DNA from: Bdellovibrionales bacterium
GTDB lineage: Bacteria > Bdellovibrionota > Bdellovibrionia > Bdellovibrionales > UBA1609
Direction: 5' to 3'
Assembly: GCA_014323935.1 (NCBI GenBank)
Contig: JACOND010000010.1
Coordinates: forward strand, 1 to 39,906
Length of the DNA stretch: 39,906 nt
Part shown: positions 1 through 8,987 of the stretch, in pieces
How positions within the stretch are numbered: position 1 is the stretch's first letter
How the letters are laid out: every line of letters starts with the position of its first letter
Notes under the pieces: model-generated
Told to the model about the DNA's origin: nothing
The model's database searches: none
What the model saw: only the letters and a program-made list of their open reading frames with translations
Made by a program: the position numbers and the translations under genes

Positions 1-2
1 GA

Positions 3-146
3 GAGATTCTTTTTATTTTCAAAAAAAGGGTAAAAACAATAGAAAAAGATACTTTTGAAGATAAAAGAGCTGATCTTGTTTTATCCCTTCCCTTTAAGGA
101 TTTTCCTGAAATCAAATTTGAGAGTTTTCGTACTTTTAGAACATAA
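3..146 (+). CDS. C-terminal end of an unidentified protein (partial)
   Basis: An open frame runs from the left edge of the window to a TAA at 144-146 and encodes 47 residues with no start inside the window. The composition (DKRADLVLSLPFKDFPEI near the middle) looks like a normal folded protein rather than random AT-rich translation, and codon use matches the neighbours. I do not recognise the family. No hairpin terminator is evident after it. It could still be a chance open frame, since only 144 bases are visible. Confidence 0.45.
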   Translation, partial: EILFIFKKRVKTIEKDTFEDKRADLVLSLPFKDFPEIKFESFRTFRT

Positions 147-668
147 AAGATCTCTTTAAGAAGAAGATTTTAAGTCTTTTTTTCAAAAATTTCTAGAGAA
201 TCAAGGAAAGAGTATATTAAACTATGAACCAAAGTAAACACGAAGGATTCGGAGATAAGAAGAAGGGGCTTAAAATGATATGGTGTTATAAAGTTATTAG
301 ATGAGATATGGAGTAGAATATAGCTAAAAGTTTGAATAACAGCTGAAAAGGAATTTATATAAGAAATTGTTTTAAATCTGCTGAAAGAAAAAATAGATAT
401 AGCTTTTATGTCTAAAGTTATAGCCAAGTTTCTTAGAAAACATGAACATCAGATCACTGGTTTAATAAGTAGTATTTAAACAGCTGTTTTTTTGATTCAG
501 TTTATTCTTAAGTAAGTACTCAATATTTAAAAACTGAAAGTTAAGATTTTATCAAAACTTATAACTACTTTGTCTTTTTCAAGGGTTAGAGATAGACATC
601 TTAGATATGTCAAGACAATTCATTTGTTTAAAAGCTTGTTCTAGATGACTATTTTTTTTTTTAAAAAA
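147..668. other. Gene-poor, probably decayed stretch
   Basis: No convincing intact gene. On the plus strand, about 290-480 reads as a series of open pieces interrupted by stops (ending in a piece like LLKEKIDIAFMSKVIAKFL), which resembles a decayed coding sequence of unknown family. An 85-residue minus-strand frame at 170-427 is Ser/Ile/Phe-rich and lacks family features or a clear ribosome binding site, so it is not called. The 3' part is AT-rich with long T runs. Confidence 0.4.
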
Positions 669-696
669 TTGTTTTTTTTTGAAATTCCTGTAAAAT
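669..696 (+). promoter_or_regulatory. Candidate promoter for the DuOB-DUF488 cassette
   Basis: TTGTTT at 669-674 and TAAAAT at 691-696 are separated by 16 bases and lie about 20 bases before the ATG at 716. It fits a sigma-70-type promoter, but in such AT-rich DNA the match is only suggestive. Confidence 0.4.
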
Positions 697-715
697 ATTG
701 AATTAAGAAGATTTA

Positions 716-1400
716 ATGGGTTCTCAAAAAGATGTAGTTATTTTAGCTAAGTCAAGAAAGAATAAAGGTTATTGTATTGCCGGAAAAGAAGTTGGAAAAT
801 ACCCTTGGATAAGACCTGTTAGAGAAAAAGGAGAATTATCAAAAGAAGACCAAATATTTTCAAGCTATCCACAGCTCCTAGATATTGTTTCTATTCCCTT
901 TAAAAAACCTATCTCTAATGATAATTACAGATATCAAACAGAAAATTTCTTAATTGACGATAGTATAAAATGGAAGAAGATAGGAGAAGAGAACTGGGAT
1001 AACTTAGATAAAATAAAAGATGAACCTGATAAACTATGGAACATTGATAGTTCCAGCAATAGAGGAACAAAGAATCGAATTGCATTAAATGAAGCTGGTC
1101 AATTAAAAAACTCTCTACTTGATTTTTATTCCATCCTTGTATGTTTATAAGATTTATGACGAAATAAGTGGTCGATTTAAAATAAGGGGTCAATTTCTCT
1201 ATAATGAGCATGAATATGATTTAACTATCACTGATGTAAAAGCAGAAGAATTTTTTTTAATGAAAGATACTAAATGTCGTATAAAATATCGTATAAAAAA
1301 TCTTTATTTGTGTATAATTTTAGGAGAGCCACTTGAAGATTATTGCTATAAATTGCTTGCGGGTCTAATTGTAAATCCAAAGGATTTACCGCTTTTTTAA
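716..1400 (+). pseudogene. Dual-OB (DuOB) domain protein, split by a frameshift
   Basis: The first frame (716-1150) has the DuOB N-terminal pattern: VVILAKSRK, AGKEVG, a WIRPV motif, LLDIVSIPF, YQTENFLI and KLWNIDSSSNRG. The second frame (about 1119-1400, one frame later) has the matching C-terminal half: FKIRGQFLYNEHEYDLTITD, then LCIILGEPLEDYCYKL. Shortening the A6 run at 1105-1110 to A5 joins them as QLKTLYLIFIPSLYVYKIYD, which reads smoothly through the junction. Restored length is about 227 residues. The function is unknown; OB folds usually bind nucleic acids or oligonucleotides. It heads a cassette with two DUF488 genes. The frameshift may be mutation, slippage that is corrected or phase-variable, or sequencing error. 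Confidence 0.75.
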
Positions 1401-1407
1401 AATTGTT

Positions 1408-2064
1408 ATGGAAAATATAATTTTTACAATAGGACACTCTACACATAAAGGAGCTGATTTTATTAAGCTCCTCAAGCGATATAATATTTCATTGGTATGT
1501 GATGTTAGATCACAGCCCTATAGTAAATATAATAATCAATTTAACAGGGAGAATATAAAAAAAGTTTTAATAGAAAATAAAGTGGACTATTTATTTCTTG
1601 GTGAAGAACTCGGAGCTAGGAGTAAAAATAAGTCTTTTTATGATAAAGGCAAATTGCAATACCAACTTTTAGCTCAAAGTTATTTATTTAAAAAGGGTTT
1701 GGAAAAATTGATAATAAAAGTAGAAAAGGAGCGGGTTGTTCTTATGTGTTCAGAATCTGATCCTTTAAACTGTCATAGAACAATTTTAATTTGTAGGGAG
1801 TTATATAAAAGGAGAGCTTTTTCGAAAAATCATATTCAACATATACTTTCTGATGGCTTTCTAAACTCCCATACAGAAATTGAAAAACAACTCCTCAAAA
1901 AATTTAAACTAGAGCAACCGGATATGTTTAGATCGGAGGAAAGCCTTATTGAAGAAGCTTATCATCAACAAGAAAAGAAAATTGCCTATACTGATGAAAA
2001 GCTCCTTTCTGTGTTAGAAGTACCTCAAGAAAGAGATTCCTCTTCTTATGAAGAAAATCTTTAA
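1408..2064 (+). CDS. DUF488 family protein (first copy)
   Basis: A 218-residue DUF488 protein with the family signatures in order: FTIGHST near the N terminus, CDVRSQPYS around residue 31, FLGEELG around 63, and the C-terminal MCSESDPLNCHR around 113-124, whose Cys, Glu and His residues are the usual conserved candidates for an active or metal site. The family function is not established. The last 50 or so residues are charged and less conserved. It starts 7 bases after the DuOB frame, with no strong Shine-Dalgarno sequence, and overlaps the longest frame of the next DUF488 gene only if that gene is started too early. Confidence 0.8.
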   Translation: MENIIFTIGHSTHKGADFIKLLKRYNISLVCDVRSQPYSKYNNQFNRENIKKVLIENKVDYLFLGEELGARSKNKSFYDKGKLQYQLLAQSYLFKKGLEKLIIKVEKERVVLMCSESDPLNCHRTILICRELYKRRAFSKNHIQHILSDGFLNSHTEIEKQLLKKFKLEQPDMFRSEESLIEEAYHQQEKKIAYTDEKLLSVLEVPQERDSSSYEENL

Positions 2065-2077
2065 AAATAGGATTTTT

Positions 2078-2518
2078 ATGAAAGTGTTTACAATTGGATT
2101 TACAAAAAAGACAGTTCGTGTTTTCTTTGAAAAACTAAAGCAATCTCCAGCAAAGAGAATCGTAGATGTTCGTTTAAATAATGTTTCCCAACTCTCTGGT
2201 TTTGCAAAAAAAATAGATCTGATTTATTTTTTAAAAGAAATCGTTAATATGGATTATGTTCATCTGCCTGAGATGGCTCCAACAAAAGATATTTTAGATG
2301 AGTATAAAAAAAGTAAGGGAGATTGGACTATTTATGAAAATAAATTTATTAAGCTTATGGAAAAAAGAGCTATCGAAAAACAAAACATCAAAAATATTAT
2401 TCATGAAGGCTGTTTGTTATACAGTGAGCATGAGCCTGATTACTGTCACAGACGTTTGGTAATAGATTATCTTAAAAAGAAATGGTCAAATGAAACTTTC
2501 CAAATCACACATCTTTAA
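2078..2518 (+). CDS. DUF488 family protein (second, shorter copy)
   Basis: I start this 146-residue protein at the ATG at 2078, because AGGA lies just upstream at a good distance and the family motif VFTIGFT follows at once; an in-frame ATG at 2048 would add ten residues inside the previous gene. Motifs: IVDVRLN, HLPEMAPTK, and the C-terminal LYSEHEPDYCHRRLV that matches the family CHR site. It is diverged from the first copy, so this is probably an old paralogous pair rather than a recent duplication. Just after the stop, another frame stays open to about 2610 and could be a lost C-terminal tail. Function unknown. Confidence 0.75.
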   Translation: MKVFTIGFTKKTVRVFFEKLKQSPAKRIVDVRLNNVSQLSGFAKKIDLIYFLKEIVNMDYVHLPEMAPTKDILDEYKKSKGDWTIYENKFIKLMEKRAIEKQNIKNIIHEGCLLYSEHEPDYCHRRLVIDYLKKKWSNETFQITHL

Positions 2519-2905
2519 AAGGTAAAGCTTTTCCTAAATATTATCAACAGATAAAAACAATTTTGAAACAGTCTTTTTATGAGAATGTAGCACATAACTA
2601 TAAAATGTAATTTTATTTCAAAAAGGACAGCTTAGGGTCATAGATTTCAGTTCGTCATGGTGGAACTTATTAATTGTTTATATAAACGAGAATATTTAGG
2701 AGCTTGTCTTATAAAAAACAAGTCGGGCTATAAAAATTTTGATAGTTTTGTTTTTGAAGATGACTTATAACAATTAAAAAAACAGAAACAGGGAAATTTT
2801 AACTTAAAAGTAAGTCATAAAAAGACTACAAAATAAGCCCTTTTAAAAAAATTGAAACTATTTTTTAAGGTTAAAATTATAATTCTCAAAAAACAACAAA
2901 AAGAT
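2519..2905. other. Intergenic stretch without a recognised gene
   Basis: About 390 bases between the DUF488 cassette and the S10 promoter. A 37-codon frame at 2657-2770 begins MVELINCLYKREYLG; it is too short and unlike anything I recognise. I see no tRNA, terminator or repeat. Confidence 0.4.
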
Positions 2906-2934
2906 TTGACAAAACTAAAAATACTTTGTATCTT
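2906..2934 (+). promoter_or_regulatory. Promoter of the S10 ribosomal superoperon
   Basis: A consensus TTGACA (2906-2911), a 17-base spacer and TATCTT (2929-2934) make this the strongest sigma-70-type promoter in the window. Transcription should start near 2941, giving a leader of about 84 bases before rpsJ. Confidence 0.8.
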
Positions 2935-2957
2935 CCTAGCCTGACTTTTGATTTAAC

Positions 2958-3004
2958 GAGCCAATAAGTCTAAATTCTCATTAGATACTGTGGCTCTTGT
3001 TTTT
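2958..3004 (+). promoter_or_regulatory. Leader hairpin with U tract (possible attenuator) before rpsJ
   Basis: GAGCCA (2958-2963) pairs with TGGCTC (2991-2996), and inside it TCTAA (2969-2973) pairs with TTAGA (2981-2985) around a 7-base loop. TTGTTTTT follows directly. A two-part stem followed by Us in the leader of the S10 operon is the right shape and place for transcription attenuation or ribosomal-protein feedback. No conserved motif class is recognised, so the regulation is inferred from structure alone. Confidence 0.5.
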
Positions 3005-3024
3005 CAAATCATTGGAGTTTTTTT

Positions 3025-3357
3025 ATGGATGTAGAGAATCAAAAAATACGGATTCGTTTAGTGGCTTTTGACCATAAGCTTTTAGATCAATCTACAAAAG
3101 GGATTGTAGATACGGCTAAGAAATCGGGAGCCGTTGTTACAGGGCCTATTCCTTTGCCTGTAAAAATTAATCGTTATACGGTTTTGAGATCTCCTCATGT
3201 TAATAAAAAATCTAGAGAACAGTTTGAAGTTCGAAGTTTTAAAAGATTACTGGAAATTTCAGAATCGAGTCCTCAAACAATTAATCAGCTTATGAAGTTA
3301 GATCTTCCTGCAGGAGTTGATGTTTCTATTTCTACGCAGTTTAATGAGCTAGAATAA
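3025..3357 (+). CDS. rpsJ: 30S ribosomal protein S10
   Basis: S10 of 110 residues, slightly longer than the usual 102-105. Family blocks are clear: [46 protein letters not shown] and the C-terminal [13 protein letters not shown] at 3014-3017 sits 7 bases before the ATG. S10 builds the head of the small subunit and, with NusB, acts in transcription antitermination. First gene of the superoperon; no fusA, tuf, rpsL or rpsG precedes it, so the str operon is separate in this genome. Confidence 0.97.
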   Translation: MDVENQKIRIRLVAFDHKLLDQSTKGIVDTAKKSGAVVTGPIPLPVKINRYTVLRSPHVNKKSREQFEVRSFKRLLEISESSPQTINQLMKLDLPAGVDVSISTQFNELE

Positions 3358-3367
3358 AATAAAGAGA

Positions 3368-4129
3368 ATGTCTATGAGTTCAGAAGAAAAGAATTTAAAA
3401 AATAAAAAATCAGCTGAGAGTTCAAAGTCTCAAGTTCAAGCTTTAGACAAAAAAGAAAAGACAGATTCTAAAAAAGAAGAGGAAAATGAATCTAAAGAAG
3501 CTGTTAAATTAAACGGTTTATTTGCTTTTAAAATGTCTATGTCTACTTTTTATAACGAAAAAGGAGAAAGTATCCCTGTGACAGCTCTTAAGTATGAAAA
3601 ATCTTTTGTATCTCAAATAAAAACAAAGGATAAAGATTCTTACTCTGCCATTCAAATGGCTTTTAAGGCACAAAAAAACAAAAGGTGTTCTAAAGCTATT
3701 ATTCAGCATTTAAAACCTGCAGGTTTCAAAGAGGGAGCTAGGTTTATTAAAGAACTGAAACAAGATGTTGTTGAAAATGTGCAAGTTGGAAGAGAGATTT
3801 CTATCGATAGTTTGCAAAAAGGGGATCTTGTTAAAGTGTCTTCTTTTTCTAAAGGAAAAGGATTTACAGGGGTGATGAAACGTTGGAACTTTAGAGGGGG
3901 CCGGGCCTCTCATGGCTCTAAAGCTCATAGAAGAACAGGTTCGATTGGTCAACATACAGAACCTGCTAGAGTGTTTCCGGGACGTAAAATGCCTGGTCGT
4001 CATGGATTTAAAAAAGTCAGTCTTTTAAAGGTTCCTGTGGTTGAGGTTTTTTCAGAAGAAGGAATTATTTTTGTTAAAGGTCCGGTTCCTGGAGCAAGAA
4101 ATACTTTAGTTTCTATTCAAAAAATTTAA
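3368..4129 (+). CDS. rplC: 50S ribosomal protein L3 with charged N-terminal extension
   Basis: The L3 core begins near residue 47 (LNGLFAFKMSMSTFY) and includes the hallmark KGKGFTGVMKRWNFRGG followed by SHGSKAHRRTGSIGQ near residues 160-195. At 253 residues it exceeds the usual ~210 because of a Lys/Glu/Ser-rich N-terminal stretch of about 45 residues that should be disordered. An L3 start of the form LNGLYAFK is what I remember for Bdellovibrio-like bacteria, so it is a lineage hint. L3 nucleates 50S assembly near the peptidyl transferase centre. Confidence 0.96.
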   Translation: MSMSSEEKNLKNKKSAESSKSQVQALDKKEKTDSKKEEENESKEAVKLNGLFAFKMSMSTFYNEKGESIPVTALKYEKSFVSQIKTKDKDSYSAIQMAFKAQKNKRCSKAIIQHLKPAGFKEGARFIKELKQDVVENVQVGREISIDSLQKGDLVKVSSFSKGKGFTGVMKRWNFRGGRASHGSKAHRRTGSIGQHTEPARVFPGRKMPGRHGFKKVSLLKVPVVEVFSEEGIIFVKGPVPGARNTLVSIQKI

Positions 4130-4141
4130 GAAGTAAGGGTT

Positions 4142-4768
4142 ATGAGTCAAGTGGAAGTTTTAAATTGGTCAGCTGAAAAGCTCAAAGAGCTTGAGGTTAA
4201 AAAAGCTCTTTTTGAGGAAAAACTCAATTCTTCCCTTTTACATGAAGTGGTTCAGTGGCAGTTAGCTCGTCGTAGAAAGGGAGATCACAACGTGAAAAAT
4301 CGCCGTGAAACAAGGGGGGGAGGTAAAAAACCTTTTCGTCAAAAAGGAACAGGGCGAGCCAGACAAGGTTCTATCCGTTCTCCTCTTTTAAAAGGAGGAG
4401 CTGTAGCTCATGGACCTCAAAAACGTTCTTATGATTGGGCTTTACCTAAAAAAGTAAGACAAAAAGCACTTAGGAACGTTTTATCTTATATGTTTCAAGA
4501 AAAAAAACTTATTTTTGTAGAAAATATGGAAATGAAATCAGCTAAAACTAAAGAGTTAGCTTTAAGGTTTAAAAAAATGAAATGGGATAAGGCTTTACTT
4601 GTTGATGAAATTAATCAAATGGAATTTAAAAGAGCTTGTAAAAACTTAAAAAATTTTAAGGTGATACCTTCTAAGGCTTTAAATGTTTATGATATTTTAA
4701 AATTAAACCGAGTTGTTTTCACTCCTCAGGTTTTAGAAACTGTTTATAAAAAGTGTGGAATTTTATAA
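4142..4768 (+). CDS. rplD: 50S ribosomal protein L4
   Basis: A 208-residue L4 with the characteristic loop that reaches into the exit tunnel: RRKGDHNVKNRRETRGGGKKPFRQKGTGRARQG at about residues 46-78, followed by the GGAVAHGP block. L4 also represses its own operon in enteric bacteria by acting on the S10 leader; the leader hairpin at 2958-3004 could be a target here, but that is only an inference. AAGTAAGG before the ATG gives a weak ribosome binding site. Confidence 0.95.
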   Translation: MSQVEVLNWSAEKLKELEVKKALFEEKLNSSLLHEVVQWQLARRRKGDHNVKNRRETRGGGKKPFRQKGTGRARQGSIRSPLLKGGAVAHGPQKRSYDWALPKKVRQKALRNVLSYMFQEKKLIFVENMEMKSAKTKELALRFKKMKWDKALLVDEINQMEFKRACKNLKNFKVIPSKALNVYDILKLNRVVFTPQVLETVYKKCGIL

Positions 4769-4769
4769 A

Positions 4770-5048
4770 ATGTCTTATATTATTAAAAAACCTCTTGTTA
4801 CAGAAAAAAATAACTTTCAAGCTGAAAAGGGAATTTATGTTTTTTTAGTTAGCAAGTCTTCTAATAAAACAGTTATTAAAGAGCATGTAGAAAGGTATTT
4901 TGGAGTTAAAGTGGCTAGCATTAAAACAGCTATTTATAGAAAACGTTCTCGACGTGTAAAAAGACAAGCAGGGAAAGTTAAATATTTTAAAAAAGCTTTT
5001 GTAAGATTAAAACCTGGGGAACAAATCACAACTTTTGAGGGACAGTAA
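4770..5048 (+). CDS. rplW: 50S ribosomal protein L23
   Basis: L23 of 92 residues starting with [15 protein letters not shown] use the ATG at 4770, one base after the rplD stop, rather than an earlier in-frame ATG at 4755 that would add MEFYK. The middle carries the family pattern [20 protein letters not shown] followed by a basic loop [25 protein letters not shown]23 rings the exit tunnel and is the docking site for trigger factor and SRP. Confidence 0.95.
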   Translation: MSYIIKKPLVTEKNNFQAEKGIYVFLVSKSSNKTVIKEHVERYFGVKVASIKTAIYRKRSRRVKRQAGKVKYFKKAFVRLKPGEQITTFEGQ

Positions 5049-5049
5049 A

Positions 5050-5880
5050 ATGGGTGTTAGATTTTATAAAGGAGGAAAGAATTCTCGTAAACATCGTTCT
5101 GTTTCTAGTTTTTCAGAAATCACTCGCTGTTACCCTGAAAAAAAACTTGTTAAAGGATTGAATAAAAAATCTGCAAGAAACAATTACGGTCGAATTACAG
5201 TCAGACATCATGGAGGACGGCATAAAAGGTCTTACCGTCTTATTGATTTTAAAAGAAATAAAATGGCAATTCCTGGGAAAGTTTTTTCTATTGAATACGA
5301 TCCTAATAGAACTTGTTACATTGCTTTGATTCACTATGTCGATGGGGAAAAAGCTTATATTTTAGCTCCTCTTGGTTTAAAAAAAGGAGATCAAGTGATT
5401 TGTAGTGATAAAAAAGTAGATATTAAACCAGGAAATTGCTTTCCTCTCTCTTTAATACCTACGGGGATTCCTATTCACAATATTGAGTTGAGGCCGGGTA
5501 AAGGAGGACAAATGGTAAGAAGTGCCGGATCTCAAGCTGTCATAGCAGCTCACTTAGGTAAGTACTCTCAGTTAAAAATGCCTTCGGGGGAAAATCGTTT
5601 GGTTTTATCTAACTGTAAGGCCTCTATCGGGCAGTTAGGTAATGTAGATCAAGAAAATATTATTATTGGAAAAGCAGGAAGAAATCGCTGGAGGGGAAAA
5701 AGACCAAGTGTTAGAGGTATGGCTATGAATCCTATAGATCATCCTATGGGAGGAGGAGAAGGGGTTGGAAAAGGAAATCATCCGATGACTCCCTGGGGTC
5801 AGTATTGTAAAGGTTTAAAAACACGAAATAATAAGAGAACCGATTCTATGATTGTGTCTCGTCTTAAAAAGAGGAAATAA
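5050..5880 (+). CDS. rplB: 50S ribosomal protein L2
   Basis: At 276 residues, L2 has its normal length when started at the ATG at 5050, one base after the rplW stop. Conserved blocks include [17 protein letters not shown], the [16 protein letters not shown] segment and the C-terminal [13 protein letters not shown], which contains the near-universal histidine close to the peptidyl transferase centre. L2 is needed for subunit association and tRNA binding. A spacing of two bases to rpsS indicates tight coupling. Confidence 0.97.
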   Translation: MGVRFYKGGKNSRKHRSVSSFSEITRCYPEKKLVKGLNKKSARNNYGRITVRHHGGRHKRSYRLIDFKRNKMAIPGKVFSIEYDPNRTCYIALIHYVDGEKAYILAPLGLKKGDQVICSDKKVDIKPGNCFPLSLIPTGIPIHNIELRPGKGGQMVRSAGSQAVIAAHLGKYSQLKMPSGENRLVLSNCKASIGQLGNVDQENIIIGKAGRNRWRGKRPSVRGMAMNPIDHPMGGGEGVGKGNHPMTPWGQYCKGLKTRNNKRTDSMIVSRLKKRK

Positions 5881-5882
5881 AA

Positions 5883-6173
5883 ATGCCAAGATCACTTAAA
5901 AAAGGTCCTTTTATTGACTATCACTTACTGGAAAAGATTGATAAAGCTAGAAAATCAGGAGATAAAAAAATCATTAAAACTTGGTCTAGAAGATCTACGG
6001 TGACTCCTGATTTTGTGGGTTTGACTTTTGCCATTCATAATGGGAAAAAGTTTGTTCCACTTTTTGTTTCAGAAAATATGATAGGACATAAGCTCGGTGA
6101 ATTTGTGGCTACAAGGCAATTTAAAGGACATTCTGGGGATAAAAAAGTTCAATTGAAAAAAACAACGAAATAA
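5883..6173 (+). CDS. rpsS: 30S ribosomal protein S19
   Basis: Begins [19 protein letters not shown] and carries [30 protein letters not shown] and [18 protein letters not shown], the standard S19 blocks, in 96 residues. S19 binds 16S rRNA in the head with S13, which is encoded 8.5 kb downstream. AGAGGAAAT before the start serves as the ribosome binding site. Confidence 0.97.
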   Translation: MPRSLKKGPFIDYHLLEKIDKARKSGDKKIIKTWSRRSTVTPDFVGLTFAIHNGKKFVPLFVSENMIGHKLGEFVATRQFKGHSGDKKVQLKKTTK

Positions 6174-6180
6174 AGGTAAT

Positions 6181-6513
6181 ATGGAAGTTAAAGCAAAATT
6201 AAAATATGCTCGTACAGGAGTTTTAAAAGCAAGACAAGTGGCTCGCTTGCTTTCTGGTAAGGATATCAATACAGCTATGAATATTCTTTCTTTAAATAAA
6301 AGGAAATCCGGTTTTATGATAGAAAAACTTTTAAAATCTGCTGTGGCTCAAGCGGAGCAAAAAAAAGTTATGGATATAGATAATTTGTACATTAAGTCGA
6401 TTCTCGTTAATCAAGGACCTCACTTAAAAAGGTATCGACCTAGAGCAAGAGGATCATCTTCTGTTTATAAACGAAAACAAAGCCATATTGAAGTGGTTTT
6501 AAGTGAGAGGTAA
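6181..6513 (+). CDS. rplV: 50S ribosomal protein L22
   Basis: A 110-residue L22: an N-terminal segment KYARTGVLKARQVARLLSGKD and the C-terminal hairpin with KRYRPRARGSSSVYKRKQSHIEVVL, which lines the nascent-chain tunnel. The usual macrolide-contact hairpin is complete. It follows rpsS by 7 bases and precedes rpsC by 2. Confidence 0.96.
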   Translation: MEVKAKLKYARTGVLKARQVARLLSGKDINTAMNILSLNKRKSGFMIEKLLKSAVAQAEQKKVMDIDNLYIKSILVNQGPHLKRYRPRARGSSSVYKRKQSHIEVVLSER

Positions 6514-6515
6514 TT

Positions 6516-7184
6516 ATGGGACAAAAAGTTCATCCTACAGGTTTTAGAGTTGGTGTTATTTTAAACTGGCGATCTCGTTGGTTTGTAAAAGGCAGGAAGT
6601 TTGCAGATAATATAAAAGAAGATTATGAGCTAAGAGCTTATATTAAAAAGAAGTTGAAAGGAGCGGGTGTTTCTAAAGTAGAGATTGAAAGAACGGTAAG
6701 TCATGTAAAACTCATTATTTACACCTCTCGTCCTGGAATTGTGATTGGTAAAAAAGGAGTAGGTATAGATTCCTTGACGGAAGACATTCAAAAACAAACT
6801 CCTAATAAAGTAGTTGTTGACATTCAAGAAGTGAGAAAGCCAGATGTCGAAGCTCAGTTGATTGCGGAAAATGTAGCTCTTCAATTAGAAAAAAGAGTCT
6901 CTTGGAGAAGAGTTCTTAAAAAAGCTATTGCTGGGGCTGTTCGAAGAGGTGTCAGAGGGGTTAAAGTTCGTATTTCAGGGAGATTAGATGGAGCTGAAAT
7001 TGCAAGAAGTGAGTGGTATAATGAAAAGCAAGTCCCTTTACATACCTTAAGAGCTAATATTGATTATGGGGTGGCAACGGCTTTTACAACCTATGGAACA
7101 ACGGGAGTGAAAGTTTGGGTTTATAATGGAGATGTTTATAGAAGAAAAGATATAAAACCGGAGAATAACTTTGCTAAGTCCTAA
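6516..7184 (+). CDS. rpsC: 30S ribosomal protein S3
   Basis: S3 of 222 residues starting [13 protein letters not shown]. The type II KH domain shows GIVIGKKG around residues 74-81, and the C-terminal domain contains [24 protein letters not shown]3 lines the mRNA entry channel. GAGGTAATT before the ATG gives a ribosome binding site. The last five codons overlap the start of rplP. Confidence 0.97.
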   Translation: MGQKVHPTGFRVGVILNWRSRWFVKGRKFADNIKEDYELRAYIKKKLKGAGVSKVEIERTVSHVKLIIYTSRPGIVIGKKGVGIDSLTEDIQKQTPNKVVVDIQEVRKPDVEAQLIAENVALQLEKRVSWRRVLKKAIAGAVRRGVRGVKVRISGRLDGAEIARSEWYNEKQVPLHTLRANIDYGVATAFTTYGTTGVKVWVYNGDVYRRKDIKPENNFAKS

Positions 7185-7578
7185 AAAAGTAAAATGGCGA
7201 AGACAACACAGAAGCAAATTTAAAGGTTTGGCTAAAAGAGGTTGTGAGCTTTCTTTTGGAGAATATGGTTTGGTCAGTTTAAGTTCAGGTCGTATGACGG
7301 ATCGTCAAATTGAAGCGGGTCGTATTGCTATTTCTCGTTATGTCAAACGAGGTGGAAAACTTTGGATTCGTGTTTTTCCTGACCGTCCTATTACAAAAAA
7401 ACCTTTAGAAACTCGCATGGGTTCTGGAAAAGGAGATATAGAGTTTTGGACGGCTTCTATTAAACCGGGTCGGGTTTTGTTTGAAATTAGTGGTGTCACA
7501 AAAAAACAAGCTCAAGAGGCTTTTCGTTTAGCAGGTCATAAACTTCCGTTTAAGTGTAAATTTTTAGAAAGACATTAG
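7171..7578 (+). CDS. rplP: 50S ribosomal protein L16 (TTG start)
   Basis: L16 nearly always begins MLSPK, and here that sequence starts at a TTG codon at 7171, inside the end of rpsC. GGAG at 7160-7163, seven bases upstream, supports it, so this is a real TTG start with a 14-base overlap. The 135-residue protein has [18 protein letters not shown] and [26 protein letters not shown], the expected blocks. L16 helps position tRNA in the A site. Confidence 0.95.
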   Translation: MLSPKKVKWRRQHRSKFKGLAKRGCELSFGEYGLVSLSSGRMTDRQIEAGRIAISRYVKRGGKLWIRVFPDRPITKKPLETRMGSGKGDIEFWTASIKPGRVLFEISGVTKKQAQEAFRLAGHKLPFKCKFLERH

Positions 7579-7588
7579 GAGAAATAAA

Positions 7589-7795
7589 ATGAAATACTCA
7601 GAGATAAGTCATTTAGATAAAAAGGAATTGTGGAAAAGATTTTCTGAATTAAAGAAAAAGCTTTTTGACTCTAAGATGCAACTTAAAATGAAAAGGCTTA
7701 GTAATCCTTTGAGTCTTCGCTTTTTAAGAAGGGATATTGCAAGAATTCAAACCGTTTTAAATAAAAAAGCGAGGGAATCAGGAGGTAAAAAATGA
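7589..7795 (+). CDS. rpmC: 50S ribosomal protein L29
   Basis: A small helical-hairpin protein of 68 residues: LDKKELWKRFSELKKKLFDSKMQLKMKRLSNPLSLRFLRRDIARIQTVLNK. Length and pattern fit L29, which sits near the tunnel exit. AGGAGAAATAAA before the start is a good ribosome binding site. Its stop overlaps the start of rpsQ by four bases. Confidence 0.93.
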   Translation: MKYSEISHLDKKELWKRFSELKKKLFDSKMQLKMKRLSNPLSLRFLRRDIARIQTVLNKKARESGGKK

Positions 7796-8052
7796 GTCGA
7801 GGTCGTAGAAATATTTTAAGAGGAAAAGTGATATCAGATAAGATGAACAAAACCATCTCTGTTTTGGTGTACAATTTAGTCCCTCATATTAAATATAAAA
7901 AATATATTAAAAAGAGTTCTGTTTTTAAAGTGCATGATGAGAAGAATTTAGCTAAAACAGGGGATCAGGTTAAGATTTTTGAAACAAAGCCTTTAAGTAA
8001 AACAAAACGTTGGAAACTTTTAGAAGAGAGTTATAAAGTTAAAAAGGACTAA
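7792..8052 (+). CDS. rpsQ: 30S ribosomal protein S17
   Basis: S17 of 86 residues with an OB fold: RNILRGKVISDKMNKTISVLV, HIKYKKYIKKSSVFKVHDE and TGDQVKIFETKPLSKTKRWKL. The ATGA overlap with rpmC and the AGGAGGTAAAA just upstream indicate translational coupling. It binds helix 11 of 16S rRNA early in assembly. Confidence 0.95.
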   Translation: MSRGRRNILRGKVISDKMNKTISVLVYNLVPHIKYKKYIKKSSVFKVHDEKNLAKTGDQVKIFETKPLSKTKRWKLLEESYKVKKD

Positions 8053-8055
8053 AAA

Positions 8056-8424
8056 ATGATACAAATGCAAACGAAGTTAAAAGTTGCAGATAACAGCGGT
8101 GCTAAAGTGGTTCAATGTATTAAAGTTCTAGGTGGAACGAGAAGAAGAACTGCTGGGATTGGAGATATTATTGTTGTTTCGGTAAAAACAGCTATTCCTA
8201 ATTCTAAAATTAAAAAAGGAGATAAAGCAAGAGCTGTTGTCGTGAGAACGGCTCATCAGGTTCGTCGTCCAGATGGGACGGCAGTTCGCTTTGATGAAAA
8301 TTCAGTGGTTTTAGTCAATAATAATAAAGAACCTATTGGAACCCGAATTTTTGGTCCTGTTGCTAGAGAGTTAAGGTATAAAAAGTTTATAAAGATTGTT
8401 TCTATGGCTCCGGAGGTTTTATGA
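8056..8424 (+). CDS. rplN: 50S ribosomal protein L14
   Basis: L14 of the exact usual length (122). It begins [17 protein letters not shown] and contains [39 protein letters not shown] and the terminal [13 protein letters not shown]14 forms an intersubunit bridge and binds the silencing factor RsfS. The rplX (L24) gene should follow but is absent: the stop codon of rplN overlaps the start of rplE. Confidence 0.97.
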   Translation: MIQMQTKLKVADNSGAKVVQCIKVLGGTRRRTAGIGDIIVVSVKTAIPNSKIKKGDKARAVVVRTAHQVRRPDGTAVRFDENSVVLVNNNKEPIGTRIFGPVARELRYKKFIKIVSMAPEVL

Positions 8425-8987
8425 TGTCTGTATCAAAAAAGCTGTATAAAGAAAAAGTTTGCTCAAGGTTTAAACAAAAAGGGATTTACAAAAATTCTAT
8501 GCAAATTCCTAAAATAGAAAAAATTGTTTTAAGTATGTGTGTGAGTCAAGCTGTTAAAAACCCTAAAATTCTTAAATCTGTTCAAGAAGATTTAAGTTTA
8601 ATTGCAGGGCAAAGAGCTGTTATTACGAAAGCTAAAAAAGCCATTTCTAACTTTAAATTGAGAGAAGGAATGCCTTTAGGAGTTCGGGTCACTTTAAGAA
8701 GAGAGCTTATGTGGTCTTTTTTAGATCGTTTGATTCATTTTGCTCTGCCAAAAGTTAGAGACTTTAAAGGTTTATCTCCTAAAGCTTTTGATGGGAAAGG
8801 AAACTACAACATGGGTTTAAAAGAACATATTGTTTTTTCTGAAATTAACTATGACAAAGTGGAATCGATTCGTGGAATGAATATCACGATAAAAACTTCG
8901 GCTAAAAAAGATGAAGAAGCTAGAGATATGTTATCAGCTATGAATTTTCCGTTTAGAGGCCTTAGAGAAAATAAGAAGGAGGAGTAA
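8421..8987 (+). CDS. rplE: 50S ribosomal protein L5
   Basis: L5 with the 5S rRNA-binding features: [45 protein letters not shown] and [20 protein letters not shown]. The start can be either of two adjacent ATGs (8421 or 8424), giving 188 or 187 residues, a little longer than usual. The preceding L24 gene and the following S14 gene found in most bacteria are both missing. Confidence 0.96.
   Translation: MMSVSKKLYKEKVCSRFKQKGIYKNSMQIPKIEKIVLSMCVSQAVKNPKILKSVQEDLSLIAGQRAVITKAKKAISNFKLREGMPLGVRVTLRRELMWSFLDRLIHFALPKVRDFKGLSPKAFDGKGNYNMGLKEHIVFSEINYDKVESIRGMNITIKTSAKKDEEARDMLSAMNFPFRGLRENKKEE

Noticed and set aside
170..427. Minus-strand 85-residue open frame
   Set aside because: Ile/Ser/Phe-rich composition typical of the complement of AT-rich DNA, no ribosome binding site, no family features.
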